Below, one piece after another: positions 8,079 to 18,418 of a stretch of DNA of 64,000 nucleotides. This DNA is from Streptomyces dengpaensis (GTDB taxonomy: Bacteria; Actinomycetota; Actinomycetes; Streptomycetales; Streptomycetaceae). The stretch spans positions 372,001 to 436,000 of the forward strand of contig NZ_CP026652.1 in assembly GCF_002946835.1 (NCBI RefSeq), in the 5' to 3' direction. The notes under the pieces were generated by a model. The model was not told the DNA's origin. It made no database searches and saw only the letters and a program-made list of their open reading frames with translations. The position numbers were made by a program, and so were the translations under genes. The first letter of the stretch is position 1; every line of letters begins with the position of its first letter.

Positions 8079-9068
8079 ATGGCCGTCGTAAAGGCCGCTG
8101 CAGTCCAGATCAGCCCCGTGCTCTACAGCCGCGCAGGCACCGTTGAAAGAGTCGTGAAGAAGATCCGCGAGTTGGGAAAGAAGGGCGTCCAGTTCGCGGT
8201 CTTCCCCGAGACCGTCGTTCCCTACTACCCCTACTTCTCCTTCGTGCAGCCGCCCTACATGATGGCCAAAGAACATCTGCGCCTGCTCGAAGAGGCGGTG
8301 ACCGTACCGTCCGCCGAGACCAACGCGATCGCCGAAGCCGCCCGGGAAACTCACATGGTCGTCTCGATCGGAGTCAACGAGCGTGACGGCGGCACCATTT
8401 ACAATACGCAGCTGCTGTTCGATGCCGACGGCACGCTGATCCAGCGCCGCCGCAAGATCACGCCGACCTACCATGAGCGGATGATCTGGGGCCAGGGCGA
8501 CGGTTCGGGCTTGCGCGCGGTGGACAGCGCCATCGGCCGCATCGGCCAGCTCGCATGCTGGGAGCACTACCTGCCGCTGGCGCGCTATGCCCTGATCGCC
8601 GACGGCGAGCAGATCCACGCCGCGATGTATCCCGGCGCGTTCGGCGGCCCGCAGTTCGCCGAGCAGATCGAGATCAACATCCGCCAGCATGCCCTGGAAT
8701 CGGCCTGCTTCGTGGTCAACGCCACCGCGTGGCTCGATCCCGACCAGCAGGCGCAGATCGCCAAGGACACCGGCGGCCCCGTCGGTGCGATTTCCGGCGG
8801 CTGCTTCACTGCCATCGTCGACCCCGAAGGCCGCATCATCGGCGAGCCGCTCAAGTCCGGCGCAGGCGAAGTGATCGCCGACCTGGACTTCGCGCAGATC
8901 GACCTGCGCAAGCGCCTCATGGATGCGCGCGGCCACTACAGCCGCCCGGAACTGCTCAGCCTGCAGATCGAACGCACGCCGACGGCCAACCTCCACGAGC
9001 GTGACACCCATGCATCGGTCCAGACCGCTCGGGCGGTCCAAGAAGACCGCTCCGTCGAGGCCCAGTGA
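8079..9068 (+). CDS. Nitrilase, Nit6803 family
   Basis: A 329-residue carbon-nitrogen hydrolase that converts nitriles to acids and ammonia. The catalytic triad is visible as Glu in [12 protein letters not shown], Lys in [12 protein letters not shown] and Cys in [15 protein letters not shown]. The long motif set ([37 protein letters not shown]-like end with GHYSRPELL) matches the Synechocystis Nit6803 group. The C terminus past residue 300 is divergent. ATG at 8079 follows GAAGGAG. Members are often in a conserved seven-gene Nit1C cluster; none of those partners is here, so it is an orphan. A palindromic operator candidate sits just upstream. Confidence 0.92.
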   Translation: MAVVKAAAVQISPVLYSRAGTVERVVKKIRELGKKGVQFAVFPETVVPYYPYFSFVQPPYMMAKEHLRLLEEAVTVPSAETNAIAEAARETHMVVSIGVNERDGGTIYNTQLLFDADGTLIQRRRKITPTYHERMIWGQGDGSGLRAVDSAIGRIGQLACWEHYLPLARYALIADGEQIHAAMYPGAFGGPQFAEQIEINIRQHALESACFVVNATAWLDPDQQAQIAKDTGGPVGAISGGCFTAIVDPEGRIIGEPLKSGAGEVIADLDFAQIDLRKRLMDARGHYSRPELLSLQIERTPTANLHERDTHASVQTARAVQEDRSVEAQ

Positions 9069-9231
9069 GCCTGCGCAGCCGGCGAGGGCGCGGACGGTTT
9101 GCCGTCACTCCCGCGACGCCCTCACCAAGGAGCCGGTGACCTGGCCGATCGCCATGCCGACGGTTCCGGATAGAAGGAGCGCCTGGGCGACGTCCGCGAG
9201 CGCGGATTTCATCTGCTGTGCGCCAGCGGCG

Positions 9232-9441
9232 TCCCCTCCGGACTACGAGCGGATCGTGTCGGTGCTGAAGTCGGAAGCGGGCCGGGAAGGCATGCGCTGC
9301 CAGCAGCTGGCCGTGGCCCTGGGGCTGGAGGCGGTCCCGACGAAGGTCGAGGGGCTGCGGTCGAAGGCGAAACGTCTGGTGGAGCGGGGGTGGGCACTGC
9401 AGGTGCGGCCGGGGCTCTGCGTCTCGTGGCTTGACCTTAGG
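9232..9441 (+). pseudogene. C-terminal scrap of a conserved HTH-type Streptomyces protein
   Basis: The gap 9069-9585 has no intact gene. In one frame it encodes DYERIVSVLKSEAGREGMR followed by QLAVALGL, KVEGLRSKAKRLVERGW, a winged-helix-like tail that recurs near mobile elements in Streptomyces. There is no start and the frame changes character upstream, so I call it a relic. Confidence 0.45.
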
Positions 9442-9585
9442 CCGCCAGCTGTTGGCGGTCAGGGGCAGGCAAGGCGTCCCCAGCTGTGCCAGGGACCCAG
9501 CGGGTCACCCTTCCGGCCGGGTTTCGCTGTGGACCATGGACCTGGCCGTGTCGGCCTGGACTCGAGGGTTATGTCGGCAGCCTTG

Positions 9586-10983
9586 TTACGTGTCGGCTCG
9601 GACGATGGTGGCGAGGACGCCGTTGAAGGCCTCGGTGGAGGTGGGGTGGTTGTAGACGGTGTCGCGGAGTTCGGCCGCCGTGACCCCGTGCCGCATGGCG
9701 AGCGCGACGGTGTTGATGAGTTCCTGCGCTTCGACGCTGAGCAGGGCGGCGCCCAGAATCTCGTCGGTGTCGGCGTCGATGACGAACTTCATAACTCCGC
9801 GGGTCTCCTCGACGATGTACGAACGCGGCATGGGGAGGATCTCGGCGACCGGCTGGCTTGCGATCTTGACTCGGTGCCCGGCTGCGCGGGCTTCCTTCTC
9901 GGTGAGTCCGACGGTTGCCAGTGGGGGGGTGATGAAGAGGGTGTGGGGGATGGCGACCCGGTCGGCGGTGGAGCGTTTGCCCTCGCCGATGAGTTGGTCG
10001 AGGACGATGCGGCTGTCGTCGAGGGAGATGTAGGTGAACTGCGGCCCGCCGTTGACGTCGCCGAGGGCGAAGATGTGCGGCTGGCTGGTGCGTAGGTGCT
10101 CGTCGACTTCGACCGCGACGCGCTCGGTGGTGCGCACACCGGCAGCGTCCAGCGCCAGATCGCCGGTGGCCGGTGCGCGGCCTGTGGCGGCCAGGATCGC
10201 GTCGGCTTCCAGGGTGTGTTGTTGGCCGTCTTTTTCGTAGACGACGGTCGCGGAGGTCTCGCCGTCACGGATTTCCGTGATGTTCGCACCGACGATGAGC
10301 TCGATACCTTCGTCCACCAGGATGCCCTCGGCGACAGCGGCAACGTCGTCATCCACGAGGCGAAAGATCTTCGGTGCTGCCTCGAGCACGGTGACCTGGG
10401 ATCCGAACTGCCCATAGATCGAGGCGAATTCCAGGCCGAGGTAGCCGCCTCCGATGATCGCCAGCCGTCCCGGCAGAATGGTCGTGTCGATCAGTTCGCG
10501 GCTGGTCACGGTGTACTGGCTGGTCCGCAGGCCGGGAATATCGAGGACGATCGGCTCCGACCCGGTGTTGATCAGGATCGTCTCGGCGGTGACCGTCAGG
10601 TGGCCGTCGCCGGTCTCGACGCTCACGGTGTGCGGGTCGGTGAACGCGGCCGCGCCGGTGATCACCGTGACGGTGTCCATGTCGTTCAGCACGTCGTAGC
10701 TGACGCCGCGGAACAGCTTGGTCAGCGCCTGCACCTCGCCGACGGAGCGCTCGTACCACTCCTGCGGCACGTCCTCCGGCCGACCTTTGCGGGAATGGTG
10801 GACGAGTGCCTTGCTCGGTACGCAGCCGACATTCGGGCAGGTGCCGCCGTACATCCTCTCCGACCGCTCGACCAGCACCACGCGCTTGCCGAGCCCACCC
10901 ATCGTCGAGGCCACCGTCTTGCCGCCCTTGCCGAACCCGATCACGAGCACATCGGCATGAAGGCTTTGGTGCGTGGTGTCCAT
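9586..10983 (-). CDS. rclA-like: RclA-like FAD/NAD(P) disulfide oxidoreductase
   Basis: A 465-residue class I flavin disulfide reductase. FAD site VLVIGFGKGGKT (12-23), redox pair C49-x4-C54 in YGGTCPNVGCVPSKAL, NAD(P)H site IIGGGYLGLE, QFTYISLDDSRIV, and a C-terminal HPTSTEAF with the catalytic His. The FGKGGKT and TYISLDD motifs match E. coli RclA, a copper-dependent enzyme for survival of reactive chlorine, more closely than mercuric reductase. ATG at 10983 follows GGGAGCGG; an in-frame ATG at 10995 is possible. Three direct repeats lie in its upstream region (11001-11047). It points away from aceE. Confidence 0.87.
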   Translation of the reverse strand: MDTTHQSLHADVLVIGFGKGGKTVASTMGGLGKRVVLVERSERMYGGTCPNVGCVPSKALVHHSRKGRPEDVPQEWYERSVGEVQALTKLFRGVSYDVLNDMDTVTVITGAAAFTDPHTVSVETGDGHLTVTAETILINTGSEPIVLDIPGLRTSQYTVTSRELIDTTILPGRLAIIGGGYLGLEFASIYGQFGSQVTVLEAAPKIFRLVDDDVAAVAEGILVDEGIELIVGANITEIRDGETSATVVYEKDGQQHTLEADAILAATGRAPATGDLALDAAGVRTTERVAVEVDEHLRTSQPHIFALGDVNGGPQFTYISLDDSRIVLDQLIGEGKRSTADRVAIPHTLFITPPLATVGLTEKEARAAGHRVKIASQPVAEILPMPRSYIVEETRGVMKFVIDADTDEILGAALLSVEAQELINTVALAMRHGVTAAELRDTVYNHPTSTEAFNGVLATIVRADT

Positions 10984-11000
10984 GTCCGCTCCCATTTCGT

Positions 11001-11047
11001 AATAGATGAGCGCAAATCGAAATAGATGAGCGCGAAATAGATGAAGC
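11001..11047. repeat. Three direct repeats upstream of the RclA-like gene
   Basis: AATAGATGAGCGC occurs at 11001-11013 and 11021-11033, and a third variant AATAGATGAAGC at 11036-11047. Start-to-start distances are 20 and 15 bases. The array begins 18 bases before the start codon of the leftward reductase gene, in its promoter or leader. It may bind an activator or repressor; it is unlike the surrounding GC-rich sequence. Confidence 0.6.
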
Positions 11048-11363
11048 AGCAACAGATAAGGGACTCGTCCCGACCGGTTGTGCGTCGGGCCGGGTGTGTG
11101 ACCACCTCCTTCATCTCAACGGCACCACCAACACCGTGCCGCCGCAACTGGCCACCCGCGCGGCAACACTGGAGCGATTCCGTCCGGCCGGCGCAGTGCA
11201 TCATCCGCCGCGACGCCTGGCTTACCGGCACCCCGCGCGGGAAAAGCAGGTGGATTCGTTCGACACCCAACCAACCGGTTCCACGACCTTTGAGCCCGTG
11301 GTGTAACTCAGGGTGTTCTTGTGAGCGCTCTACGGATTTTGACTTGGCGAAACCTGGACGTCT

Positions 11364-11377
11364 AATATCCAGATAAT
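11364..11377. promoter_or_regulatory. Rrf2-type dyad in front of the rrf2 relic and aceE
   Basis: AATATCCAGATAAT resembles the dyad ATATCCTGGATAT at 18419-18431 upstream of the intact rrf2 gene. It overlaps the start of the broken rrf2 copy and lies about 265 bases before aceE. It may be a surviving binding site. Confidence 0.4.
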
Positions 11378-11460
11378 GCCCAACGGTCAAGGGTGCCGAG
11401 TGGGCCATGCATGCACTGCTCAACCTGGCATGACTGGGGGACGGCGAGCCGATGGCGACG
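11376..11460 (+). pseudogene. Broken N-terminal copy of an Rrf2-family regulator
   Basis: Bases 11389-11460 encode KGAEWAMHALLNLA, a stop, then LGDGEPM in a shifted frame. This parallels SKGVEWAMHTLLNLGMLEDGEP of the intact Rrf2 gene at 18625, with close similarity in the DNA too. The ATG at 11376 is out of frame with the homologous part. No sensor domain follows. The remaining sequence to 11640 shows no other gene. Confidence 0.7.
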
Positions 11461-11640
11461 ACCATGCAGCCGTCCGCCGGTCACGACCTGTCGGCTCACC
11501 ATGGGGCGAACCGAGGCGGCCCGGCGGAAGTTGCCGGCCGCGCAGCATGACCGCGCTTCCGGACATAATTCCGGATGAGAAGTATCCCGATTAGTGTCGC
11601 AGGGGGCGGTGATGTCAGAACGAAGCGAAAGGCGATCACC

Positions 11641-14322
11641 ATGATCGACGCCATACGCAATCGGCCGAGCGAACTCGACCAGGTTCCCGACCGCGACCCC
11701 GAGGAGACCGCCGAGTGGGCGGCCTCCCTCGATGCCGTCGCCGAAGCCGCCGGGCCTCACCGCGCTACGTATCTCATGCGCCGCACCCTCGAACATGCCG
11801 AGAATGCCGGTCTGGTCCTGCCGAAGCTGCTGGAAAGCGACTACGTCAACAGCATCCCCACGGCCGCTGAGCCGTCGTTTCCGGGCGATGAGGAGATGGA
11901 ACGGCGCATCACCGCGTGGAACCGCTGGAACGCGGCTGCGATGGTGACCCGTGGCAGCCGGTACGGGCTCGGCGGCCACATCGCCACCTTCGCCTCCGCC
12001 GCCTGGCTCTACGAGACCGGCTTCAACCACTTCTTCCGGGGCAAGGACGCAGGCGGCTCGGGCGACCAGCTCTTCATCCAGGGGCACGCGTCCCCCGGCA
12101 TCTACGCCCGGGCCTTCCTCGACGGAAGACTCACGGAGGCCCAGCTGGACCGCTTCCGACAGGAGACGGGCGGCGACGGCCTGCCCTCCTACCCGCACCC
12201 GCGCCGCCTCCCCTGGCTGTGGGAGTTCCCGACGGTGTCGATGGGGCTGGGCCCACTGACCGCGATCCACCAGGCGCGCTTCAATCGCTACCTGCACCAC
12301 CGCGGCATCAAGGACACCTCCGCTTCACACGTGTGGGCGTTCTTGGGGGACGGCGAGATGGACGAACCCGAGTCGACCGCGGCCCTGGCCCTCGCCGGCC
12401 GCGAAGGACTGGACAACCTCACCTTCGTCGTCAACTGCAACCTGCAGCGACTCGACGGACCGGTCCGCGCCAATTTCAAGATCGTCCAGGAGCTGGAGGC
12501 CCAGTTCCGCGCGGCAGGCTGGAACGTTGTCAAGGCACTGTGGGGCACGGCCTGGGGCGAGCTGTTCGTACTCGACACCACGGGCGCACTCGTACGGCGG
12601 CTGCGCGAGGTCCCCGACGGACAGTTCCAGACGTACGCGACACGCGACGTGGCCTATATCCGTGAGCATTTCTTCGGTGCGGATCCGGCGCTCGTCGAAA
12701 TGGCGAAGGTGCTGACCGACGCGAAGATCGCCGACTGCTTCCATGCCTCACGGGCCGGCCACGAACCGCGCAAGGTGTACGCCGCCTACCGTGCGGCGGT
12801 CGAGCACCGGGGCGCGCCGACGGTGGTTCTCGCCCAGACGGTCAAAGGCCACACGCTCGGCCAGGGGTTCGAGTCACGCAACGCCAATCACCAGATGAAG
12901 AAGTTGACTGGCAAGGAGTTCCGCGCGATGCGCGACCTGCTCGAACTTCCCATTCCAGACAGCAGGCTGGACGAAGAACTGGTGCCGTACGTCCACCCCG
13001 GCGCTGACGCTCCTGAGGTCCGCTACCTTCACGAGCGCCGGGCAGCACTGGGTGGCCCGGCGCCGGCCCGCAGGTTCCACCCGGTGGCGCTGCCCACGCC
13101 GTCCGCCAAGCCCTTCCAGGCACTTGCCAAGGGCTCGGGACGCCAGGAGATCGCCACGACCATGGCATTCATCCGCCTGGTCAAGGACCTGATGCGCCAG
13201 GAGGAAACCGGAAGGCGTTGGGTGCCGATCGTCCCGGACGAGGCCCGCACCTTCGGCATGGAGTCCTTCTTCCCCACCTTCGGGATCTACTCCCCGCTCG
13301 GCCAGAACTACGACCCCGTCGACCGTGACCAACTCCTCTACTACAAGGAGGCGGAAGACGGCCAGATCCTCAACGAGGGCATCACCGAGGCCGGTTCGAT
13401 GGCCTCCTTCACGGCTGCCGCCACGTCCTACGCGACTCACGGCGAACCGATGATTCCCTTCTACATCTTCTACGCGATGTTCGGCTGGCAGCGCACGGCC
13501 GACCAGATGTGGGCGCTGGCGGACCAGCTCGGCCGCGGCTTCCTCGTCGGGGCCACCGCCGGTCGCACCACCATGACCGGCGAAGGTCTGCAGCACGGCG
13601 ACGGCCATTCCCACCTGATCGCCTCCACCAATCCGGCAGCGGTCGCCTACGATCCCGCCTTCGCATACGAGATCGCCGTGATCGTCCGTGAAGGACTGCG
13701 CCGTATGTACGGGCCGCACCCGGAGGACGTGTTCTACTACCTCACCGTCTACAACGAGTCCAGGATCCAGCCCCCCATGCCGGACGGGCCGGGCGTGGAA
13801 GAGGGCATCCTCAAGGGTCTGTACCGCTTCCGACAGGCTCAGACGCCCCCTCTGGCCGCGAAGGCCCCCCGCCTGCAGCTCCTGGCCTCCGGAACCGCCA
13901 TCCACTGGGTACTGGAAGCCCAGCGACTGCTTACCGAGGACTGGGGCGTGGCCGCCGACGTGTGGTCCGCCACCTCCTGGAGCGAGCTGCGGCGTGACGC
14001 CCTGGAGTGTGACGCCGCACAGCTGAAGGGTGAGGAGCGGGTTCCCTACGTCACCCGTGCGCTGGCCGGCGCGCCTGGCCCCGTTCTCGCTGTCAGCGAC
14101 TGGATGCGAACGGTCCCGGACCAGATCAGCCAGTGGGTGCCGCAGGCGTGGCATTCGATCGGCACGGACGGCTTCGGGCTCTCCGACACCCGGGAGGCGG
14201 TGCGCCGTCACTTCGGGGTCGATCCCCACTCGATCGTGGTCGCGGCGCTCTCGGCCCTCGCCCGAAGCGGCGACGTGAAGTCGGAGACCGTGCAGGAGGC
14301 CCGAGAACGGTACGGGCTGTGA
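11641..14322 (+). CDS. aceE: Pyruvate dehydrogenase E1 component, homodimeric type
   Basis: An 893-residue thiamine-diphosphate enzyme that decarboxylates pyruvate and acetylates the lipoyl group of E2. It matches E. coli AceE (887 residues) over its whole length. Clear motifs are [46 protein letters not shown], the ThDP/Mg motif [10 protein letters not shown] with [13 protein letters not shown], and [18 protein letters not shown] in the pyrimidine domain. ATG at 11641 is taken by homology; an upstream in-frame start exists at 11575. RBS is weak (AAAGGCG). No E2 or E3 gene is adjacent, but trxB follows and a flavin disulfide reductase precedes. Likely an accessory copy. Confidence 0.95.
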   Translation: MIDAIRNRPSELDQVPDRDPEETAEWAASLDAVAEAAGPHRATYLMRRTLEHAENAGLVLPKLLESDYVNSIPTAAEPSFPGDEEMERRITAWNRWNAAAMVTRGSRYGLGGHIATFASAAWLYETGFNHFFRGKDAGGSGDQLFIQGHASPGIYARAFLDGRLTEAQLDRFRQETGGDGLPSYPHPRRLPWLWEFPTVSMGLGPLTAIHQARFNRYLHHRGIKDTSASHVWAFLGDGEMDEPESTAALALAGREGLDNLTFVVNCNLQRLDGPVRANFKIVQELEAQFRAAGWNVVKALWGTAWGELFVLDTTGALVRRLREVPDGQFQTYATRDVAYIREHFFGADPALVEMAKVLTDAKIADCFHASRAGHEPRKVYAAYRAAVEHRGAPTVVLAQTVKGHTLGQGFESRNANHQMKKLTGKEFRAMRDLLELPIPDSRLDEELVPYVHPGADAPEVRYLHERRAALGGPAPARRFHPVALPTPSAKPFQALAKGSGRQEIATTMAFIRLVKDLMRQEETGRRWVPIVPDEARTFGMESFFPTFGIYSPLGQNYDPVDRDQLLYYKEAEDGQILNEGITEAGSMASFTAAATSYATHGEPMIPFYIFYAMFGWQRTADQMWALADQLGRGFLVGATAGRTTMTGEGLQHGDGHSHLIASTNPAAVAYDPAFAYEIAVIVREGLRRMYGPHPEDVFYYLTVYNESRIQPPMPDGPGVEEGILKGLYRFRQAQTPPLAAKAPRLQLLASGTAIHWVLEAQRLLTEDWGVAADVWSATSWSELRRDALECDAAQLKGEERVPYVTRALAGAPGPVLAVSDWMRTVPDQISQWVPQAWHSIGTDGFGLSDTREAVRRHFGVDPHSIVVAALSALARSGDVKSETVQEARERYGL

Positions 14323-14445
14323 CGCCACGGGCGAAGCCCGCGGCGGATGGGGGTGGCCGGCGAGGACCAGTTGTGGTGCCAGGGAGAAGGCGTCGATGCA
14401 GGCGGGGCCGAGCGGGCTTCGGCACCCGCGTGCCAGCGGCGCGAG

Positions 14446-14475
14446 ACGTCCGCGCGCGGGACGTCCGCGCGCGGG
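14446..14475. repeat. 15-bp tandem duplication between aceE and trxB
   Basis: ACGTCCGCGCGCGGG is repeated twice head to tail in the 389-base gap 14323-14711, which otherwise has no supported gene. Probably replication slippage in non-coding DNA. Confidence 0.7.
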
Positions 14476-14711
14476 CTTCCCCCGGCGACGGGATGCGTGC
14501 AGGTTTCCGCACATGCATGGTGGATTCGTCTGCTGCTGGGACCGTGCCTGTGGCACGGCCTGGGCCGGCATTCCGCCGCCAACGGCAAAGGCCTCGCTGC
14601 AGCCGGTTTCTGACTGCCGTCCGCGGCCGTGGTGCCGCCGAACGGGGCGGCATGGAAGGTGACTGCCAGCCGGCTCGTTTCTCATTCTCCGAGCTCAGGA
14701 AGGTGATCAAC

Positions 14712-15707
14712 ATGAATGGCACTGTCCGGGAAGTGATCATCATCGGCTCTGGTCCGGCCGGTTACACCGCCGCGATCTACGCAGCCCGTGCCCAGCTACG
14801 CCCGCTGGTGTTCGAGGGGGCCGTCTCCGCCGGCGGCGCGCTGATGAACACCACCGACGTGGAGAACTATCCGGGGTTCCCCGATGCCGTCTTGGGCCCG
14901 GACCTGATGGACAAGATGCGCACCCAAGCGGAGCGCTTCGGTGCCGAGCTGGTCCGCGACGACGTCATCGAAGCGCGCCTTGAGAACACGGTCAAAGAGG
15001 TCGTCGACAGCGCAGGAGAGACCCACCGCGCCAGGGCGGTCATCCTGGCCACCGGGTCCCGCTACCGCGAGCTGGGGCTGGCCAACGAAAAGCGGCTGGC
15101 CGGCCGCGGCGTGAGCTGGTGCGCCACCTGTGACGGCTTCTTCTTCCGAGACCAGGACCTCGTGGTCGTGGGCGGTGGCGACTCCGCCATGGAGGAGGCC
15201 ACCTTCCTGACGAAGTTCGCCCGCTCGGTCACCGTCGTGCACCGCCGGGACAGCCTGCGCGCCTCGAAGATCATGCAGGAACGGGCGCGCCGCAACGAGA
15301 AGATCCGTTTCCTGTGGAACCGGGACGTGGTGGACGTACTCGGGGAGGAGAAGGTCACCGGTGTCCGAGTGCGCGACGTGAACAGCGGAGAGGAGAGCGA
15401 CCTACCGGTGACCGGCGTCTTCGTCGCCATCGGGCACGATCCACGGGTCGATCTGGTCAAGGGCCGGATCTCTCTCGACACCGCCGGTTACATCGCCGTC
15501 GAAGACAGGTCCACGCGCACCAACCTGAACGGCGTGTTCGCCTGCGGCGACGTCGTCGACCACGAGTACCGGCAGGCCGTCACCGCCGCCGGGACCGGCT
15601 GCGCGGCGGCCCTGGATGCCGAACGCTACCTCGCGGCGCTCGACGACTGCACCACCTGCGAGGAAGCGCGCTTCGAGGCCACAGCCGTAGCCGAGCTCGT
15701 GCACTGA
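14712..15707 (+). CDS. trxB: Thioredoxin reductase
   Basis: A 331-residue class II flavin disulfide reductase that reduces thioredoxin with NADPH. FAD motif [18 protein letters not shown] (9-26), VENYPGFP, redox pair C137-A-T-C140 in [16 protein letters not shown] motif [12 protein letters not shown] with HRRD (phosphate binding of NADPH), and C-terminal [23 protein letters not shown]. All key residues are present. ATG at 14712 follows AGGAAGGTGA. A reading frame extends far upstream into aceE but has no homology there. No trxA is adjacent. It ends before a strong terminator at 15947-16000. Confidence 0.94.
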   Translation: MNGTVREVIIIGSGPAGYTAAIYAARAQLRPLVFEGAVSAGGALMNTTDVENYPGFPDAVLGPDLMDKMRTQAERFGAELVRDDVIEARLENTVKEVVDSAGETHRARAVILATGSRYRELGLANEKRLAGRGVSWCATCDGFFFRDQDLVVVGGGDSAMEEATFLTKFARSVTVVHRRDSLRASKIMQERARRNEKIRFLWNRDVVDVLGEEKVTGVRVRDVNSGEESDLPVTGVFVAIGHDPRVDLVKGRISLDTAGYIAVEDRSTRTNLNGVFACGDVVDHEYRQAVTAAGTGCAAALDAERYLAALDDCTTCEEARFEATAVAELVH

Positions 15708-15946
15708 CCCACAACCGCCGGCTGGGGCAGGTGCGGGGCGCACGCTCGACGCCCGCGGCCTCGCGCTCCGCCGGCTCTGGGCCTGGCGCTCCGGCTGGCG
15801 ACACCGGCCGAGTCATGCCTCGGCTTCGAGCTGCGAGAGTCTGCTGCGGCAGTCCGGCGCTTCCGGTGGTCTGCAGCCGGGATCGACCAGCGGCCCGACC
15901 AGTTGAAGCGGTTTGCCGCAGGGGGCCGCGCACAGGGCGCCGGAGG

Positions 15947-16000
15947 GGCCGAGGGGGCTCCCCGGCCGCGCGCAGCGTGGTCGGGGAGCCCCCTCGGGCC
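15947..16000. terminator. Bidirectional terminator between trxB and AhpD-like gene
   Basis: GGCCGAGGGGGCTCCCC at 15947-15963 pairs with the complementary arm at 15983-16000, with one bulged base and a 19-base loop. It lies between two converging genes and 21 bases after the stop of the leftward one. Confidence 0.8.
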
Positions 16001-16021
16001 TTGTGGGATGGGCAAGTCGGC

Positions 16022-16483
16022 TCAGTTGCCGTTGACCGGGTATCGGCTCGTGGTCGCGACGCGGTTGAAGGCGTTCATCACCGTTGCCAGCCAGGCGACC
16101 GCCGAGACCTGATCTGCGGAGAGCACAGCTGCGGCCGCGTTGTAGTCCTCGTCGCTCACGTGCCCTTCCGGCACGCGCGTGATCGACTCAGCCAGGCGTA
16201 GGGCCGCGCGGTCAGTCTCGGAGAAGTAGCCGGTTTCTTCCCAAGCGGGCAGCACTGCGATCCGGTCCGGATCCTCGCCCTTCTTGAGTGCGTCGCGGGT
16301 GTGCATTTTGAGGCAGAACGCACAGCCGTTGATCTGGGACGTGCGTATCTTCACCAGCTCGACCAGGAGCGGGTCAAGACCCGCTGCGGTGGTGGTCTCT
16401 GTCACCGCCGTCGACAAGGCGAGAAGAGCCTTGTAATTGGCCGGGTGCTGCTTTCCCATGTTGACGCGTTGCTTCTCAGTCAT
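16022..16483 (-). CDS. AhpD-like / carboxymuconolactone decarboxylase family protein
   Basis: A 153-residue all-alpha protein. C54-A-F-C57-x3-H61 in INGCAFCLKMHTRDA is the AhpD redox motif, so an alkylhydroperoxidase-like thiol activity is likely rather than decarboxylation. The tail DEDYNAAAAVLSADQVSAVAWLATVMNAF is typical of the MacA-like subgroup. ATG at 16483 follows GAGGAACC. A cupin pseudogene on the same strand lies upstream. A fragment of a close paralogue is found at 52294-52482. Confidence 0.9.
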   Translation of the reverse strand: MTEKQRVNMGKQHPANYKALLALSTAVTETTTAAGLDPLLVELVKIRTSQINGCAFCLKMHTRDALKKGEDPDRIAVLPAWEETGYFSETDRAALRLAESITRVPEGHVSDEDYNAAAAVLSADQVSAVAWLATVMNAFNRVATTSRYPVNGN

Positions 16484-16609
16484 GGGTTCCTCCTACTCAA
16501 GTGACTGACGACCATAGGTCCTGCCTCAGCTTCGTCTGATCTGCGCCGTCGTCCGCGTGGCCGGTGGTTTCGCGATCACGCATGGCAGTGAATACCGTTG
16601 AGGAAACCC

Positions 16610-16850
16610 CTACCACCCGTTACCCAGCCTTCGCGGATCAGCGACCTTGACGTCTCCCGTGGTGGGGATGAAAGCGACCGACAGCTTCGCCGGTTCTGTC
16701 CTGCTGGTGTTTTCCGTGAGCACGTGATGGGCGGCCGACTGTTCGACCCAGCTCGCCTTCGTGGTAAGTACGCATTCTCCCGCCAGCGAGCTTGCTGCGC
16801 ATCGTGGTGCCGTCGAGCACGTAGGCGTACACCAAACCTCGCCTTTGGCA
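16610..16850 (-). pseudogene. Frameshifted cupin gene
   Basis: One frame gives VYAYVLDGTTMRSKLAGG then RMRTYHEGE; after a one-base shift near 16755 the next gives WVEQSAAHHVLTENTSRTEP and AKLSVAFIPTTGDVKVADP. Together these match the intact secreted cupin at 55528-56046 (VYAYVLEGTVRSQL, WVEPPNSFHALTENASSTER). A second shift near 16835 separates the expected RHGE histidine motif. No start or signal peptide remains. The surrounding stretch 16484-17061 has no other gene I can support. Confidence 0.7.
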
Positions 16851-17061
16851 TTCGCCAGCGCCTGTTCAAACAGAGGCGCTACCGTCGCTCACGGGCTCTC
16901 TACTACTGGGCAAGTTGCTGCCCCAATCCATCGGTTGTTGATCGGTGGCGACAGGACTCCGCGCCGGGAGAGGAGCCTGAGCCGCCGACGGGAACCGCTG
17001 ACTCACGGTTTTCAAGGCGGCCCTGGCGTCCGAGGGCTGGTGGTGGTGCATCCCGGCCCTG

Positions 17062-18279
17062 TTACAGCACCTGACCGTTCGGTGCGAAGCTGTAGTCGGC
17101 CTCCTTCAGGAGGGCGTCGGCGTCGTCGACCGGCGGATAGAGGAGCTCGGTGTTGATAGTCACCTTGATCTCCTTGGCGGCCTGGCCAGTCACCTGAACC
17201 TCGCGGTGCCATCCCTGGGTGACTACGGCTCTGGCCGGTCCCAGGTCCAGGCATGTGCCGTACGGTTCCGGAGCGAAGGGAACCTGCGCCAGGCCGAGCA
17301 GGTCGGCCGCTACGTTGTGGCCGGCGAACTTGCCGAGCGGCTGGGCATGCTGGCAGCTCTGCATCACGGTGTGTCCGTCCTCCGCGATCGCAGCTGCCGT
17401 GTCGCCGGCCGCGTAGACGTCAGGGGTGCCGACGACGCGCAGGAACTCGTCGACGTGGAGCCGGCCGAGGCGGTCGCGTTCGCCGGGGATGAACGCGGTG
17501 AGCGGACTGGCGGTCATGCCCGCCGTCCACACGACGGTTGCCGCGGGAATGACCTCCCCGTCGGAGAGACGGACCTCGTGTTCGGTGAGTGACTCCACCG
17601 TGCGGCCCAGCCGCTGCTCGACCCCGAGGGACGTAAGCGCGCTCGCGACGTGAGGACGCGGTCCGGGCCCGAGCTCCGGGCCCAGGACATCCGCTCGTTC
17701 GACCAGGACGACGCGGACGGCATCAGTGCAACCCCTGGCGTCGGCGACTGCCGTGAGGCGACTCCCGATTTCCGTGGCAACCTCCAGGCCGGTGAACCCC
17801 GCCCCGACCACGACGGCGGTGAAGCGGCCCTGCTGCGGTTCTGCTTCCGGCAGTCGCTGCAGGTGGTTCTCGAGGGCGGCGGCTGCCGGCAGCGTGTCGA
17901 CGTCGAACATCCGCTGAGCCCCGGGGAACTCCGGCCTGACCAACTGGCTGCCGGTCGCCAGGACCAGGCGGTCGTACGGGATGAGGTCAGTCCGGCCGTC
18001 CCTGCCGGTGGCGGTGACCGACTTTGCGGCTGTGTCAACGCGGGTCACTGTCGCCGCGATGCGGCGGACACCGATCGGCCCGAGAATCCGGTCGAGCGGG
18101 ATGCGCATCTTCTCGGGATCCGCCTCGTACAGCCGCGGCCGCACCACCAGGTCGTCACCACCGCTGACCAGGGTGACCTGAAGCTCCGAATCCGAGACCC
18201 CGTTCTCACGGGCGGTGCGCACGGCGCCGGCCGCGCTCCATACGCCGGCGTAACCGCCACCAATGACCAGGATATTCAT
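17062..18279 (-). CDS. NADH dehydrogenase-like FAD/NAD(P) oxidoreductase
   Basis: A 405-residue type II NADH dehydrogenase-like flavoprotein. FAD motif ILVIGGGYAGV at 3-13, YDRLVLATGSQ, NAD(P)H motif VVVGAGFTGLEVATEIG, VVWTAGM and VYAAGDTAA with SCQHAQPLGKFAGHN. No disulfide CxxC. It lacks the long C-terminal membrane-anchoring helix of respiratory Ndh, so it may be soluble or peripherally bound. Start at 18279 follows GGAAGGA at a rather long spacing. It diverges from the Rrf2 gene at 18625, and a perfect dyad (18419-18431) lies between, which suggests Rrf2 control. Confidence 0.88.
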   Translation of the reverse strand: MNILVIGGGYAGVWSAAGAVRTARENGVSDSELQVTLVSGGDDLVVRPRLYEADPEKMRIPLDRILGPIGVRRIAATVTRVDTAAKSVTATGRDGRTDLIPYDRLVLATGSQLVRPEFPGAQRMFDVDTLPAAAALENHLQRLPEAEPQQGRFTAVVVGAGFTGLEVATEIGSRLTAVADARGCTDAVRVVLVERADVLGPELGPGPRPHVASALTSLGVEQRLGRTVESLTEHEVRLSDGEVIPAATVVWTAGMTASPLTAFIPGERDRLGRLHVDEFLRVVGTPDVYAAGDTAAAIAEDGHTVMQSCQHAQPLGKFAGHNVAADLLGLAQVPFAPEPYGTCLDLGPARAVVTQGWHREVQVTGQAAKEIKVTINTELLYPPVDDADALLKEADYSFAPNGQVL

Positions 18280-18418
18280 CGTCCAGATTGTCCTTCCAGC
18301 TCTGCAAGCGAGGCACCGGTCGAACCGGCCCCTGCGCCCGCTTGCGCGGGCGCTCTGGCTTCGCCGGGACCCATGCGCAGCACGGCGCCACGATCGAGTC
18401 CGACATTCAGGAGACTAC

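Noticed and set aside
9110..9221. Short leftward frame MKSALADVAQALLLSGTVGM as a small membrane peptide
   Set aside because: No Shine-Dalgarno sequence and no homology; it lies in a region of gene debris.
12874..14685. Leftward 600-codon frame over aceE
   Set aside because: Antisense shadow; codon usage and motifs support aceE on the other strand.
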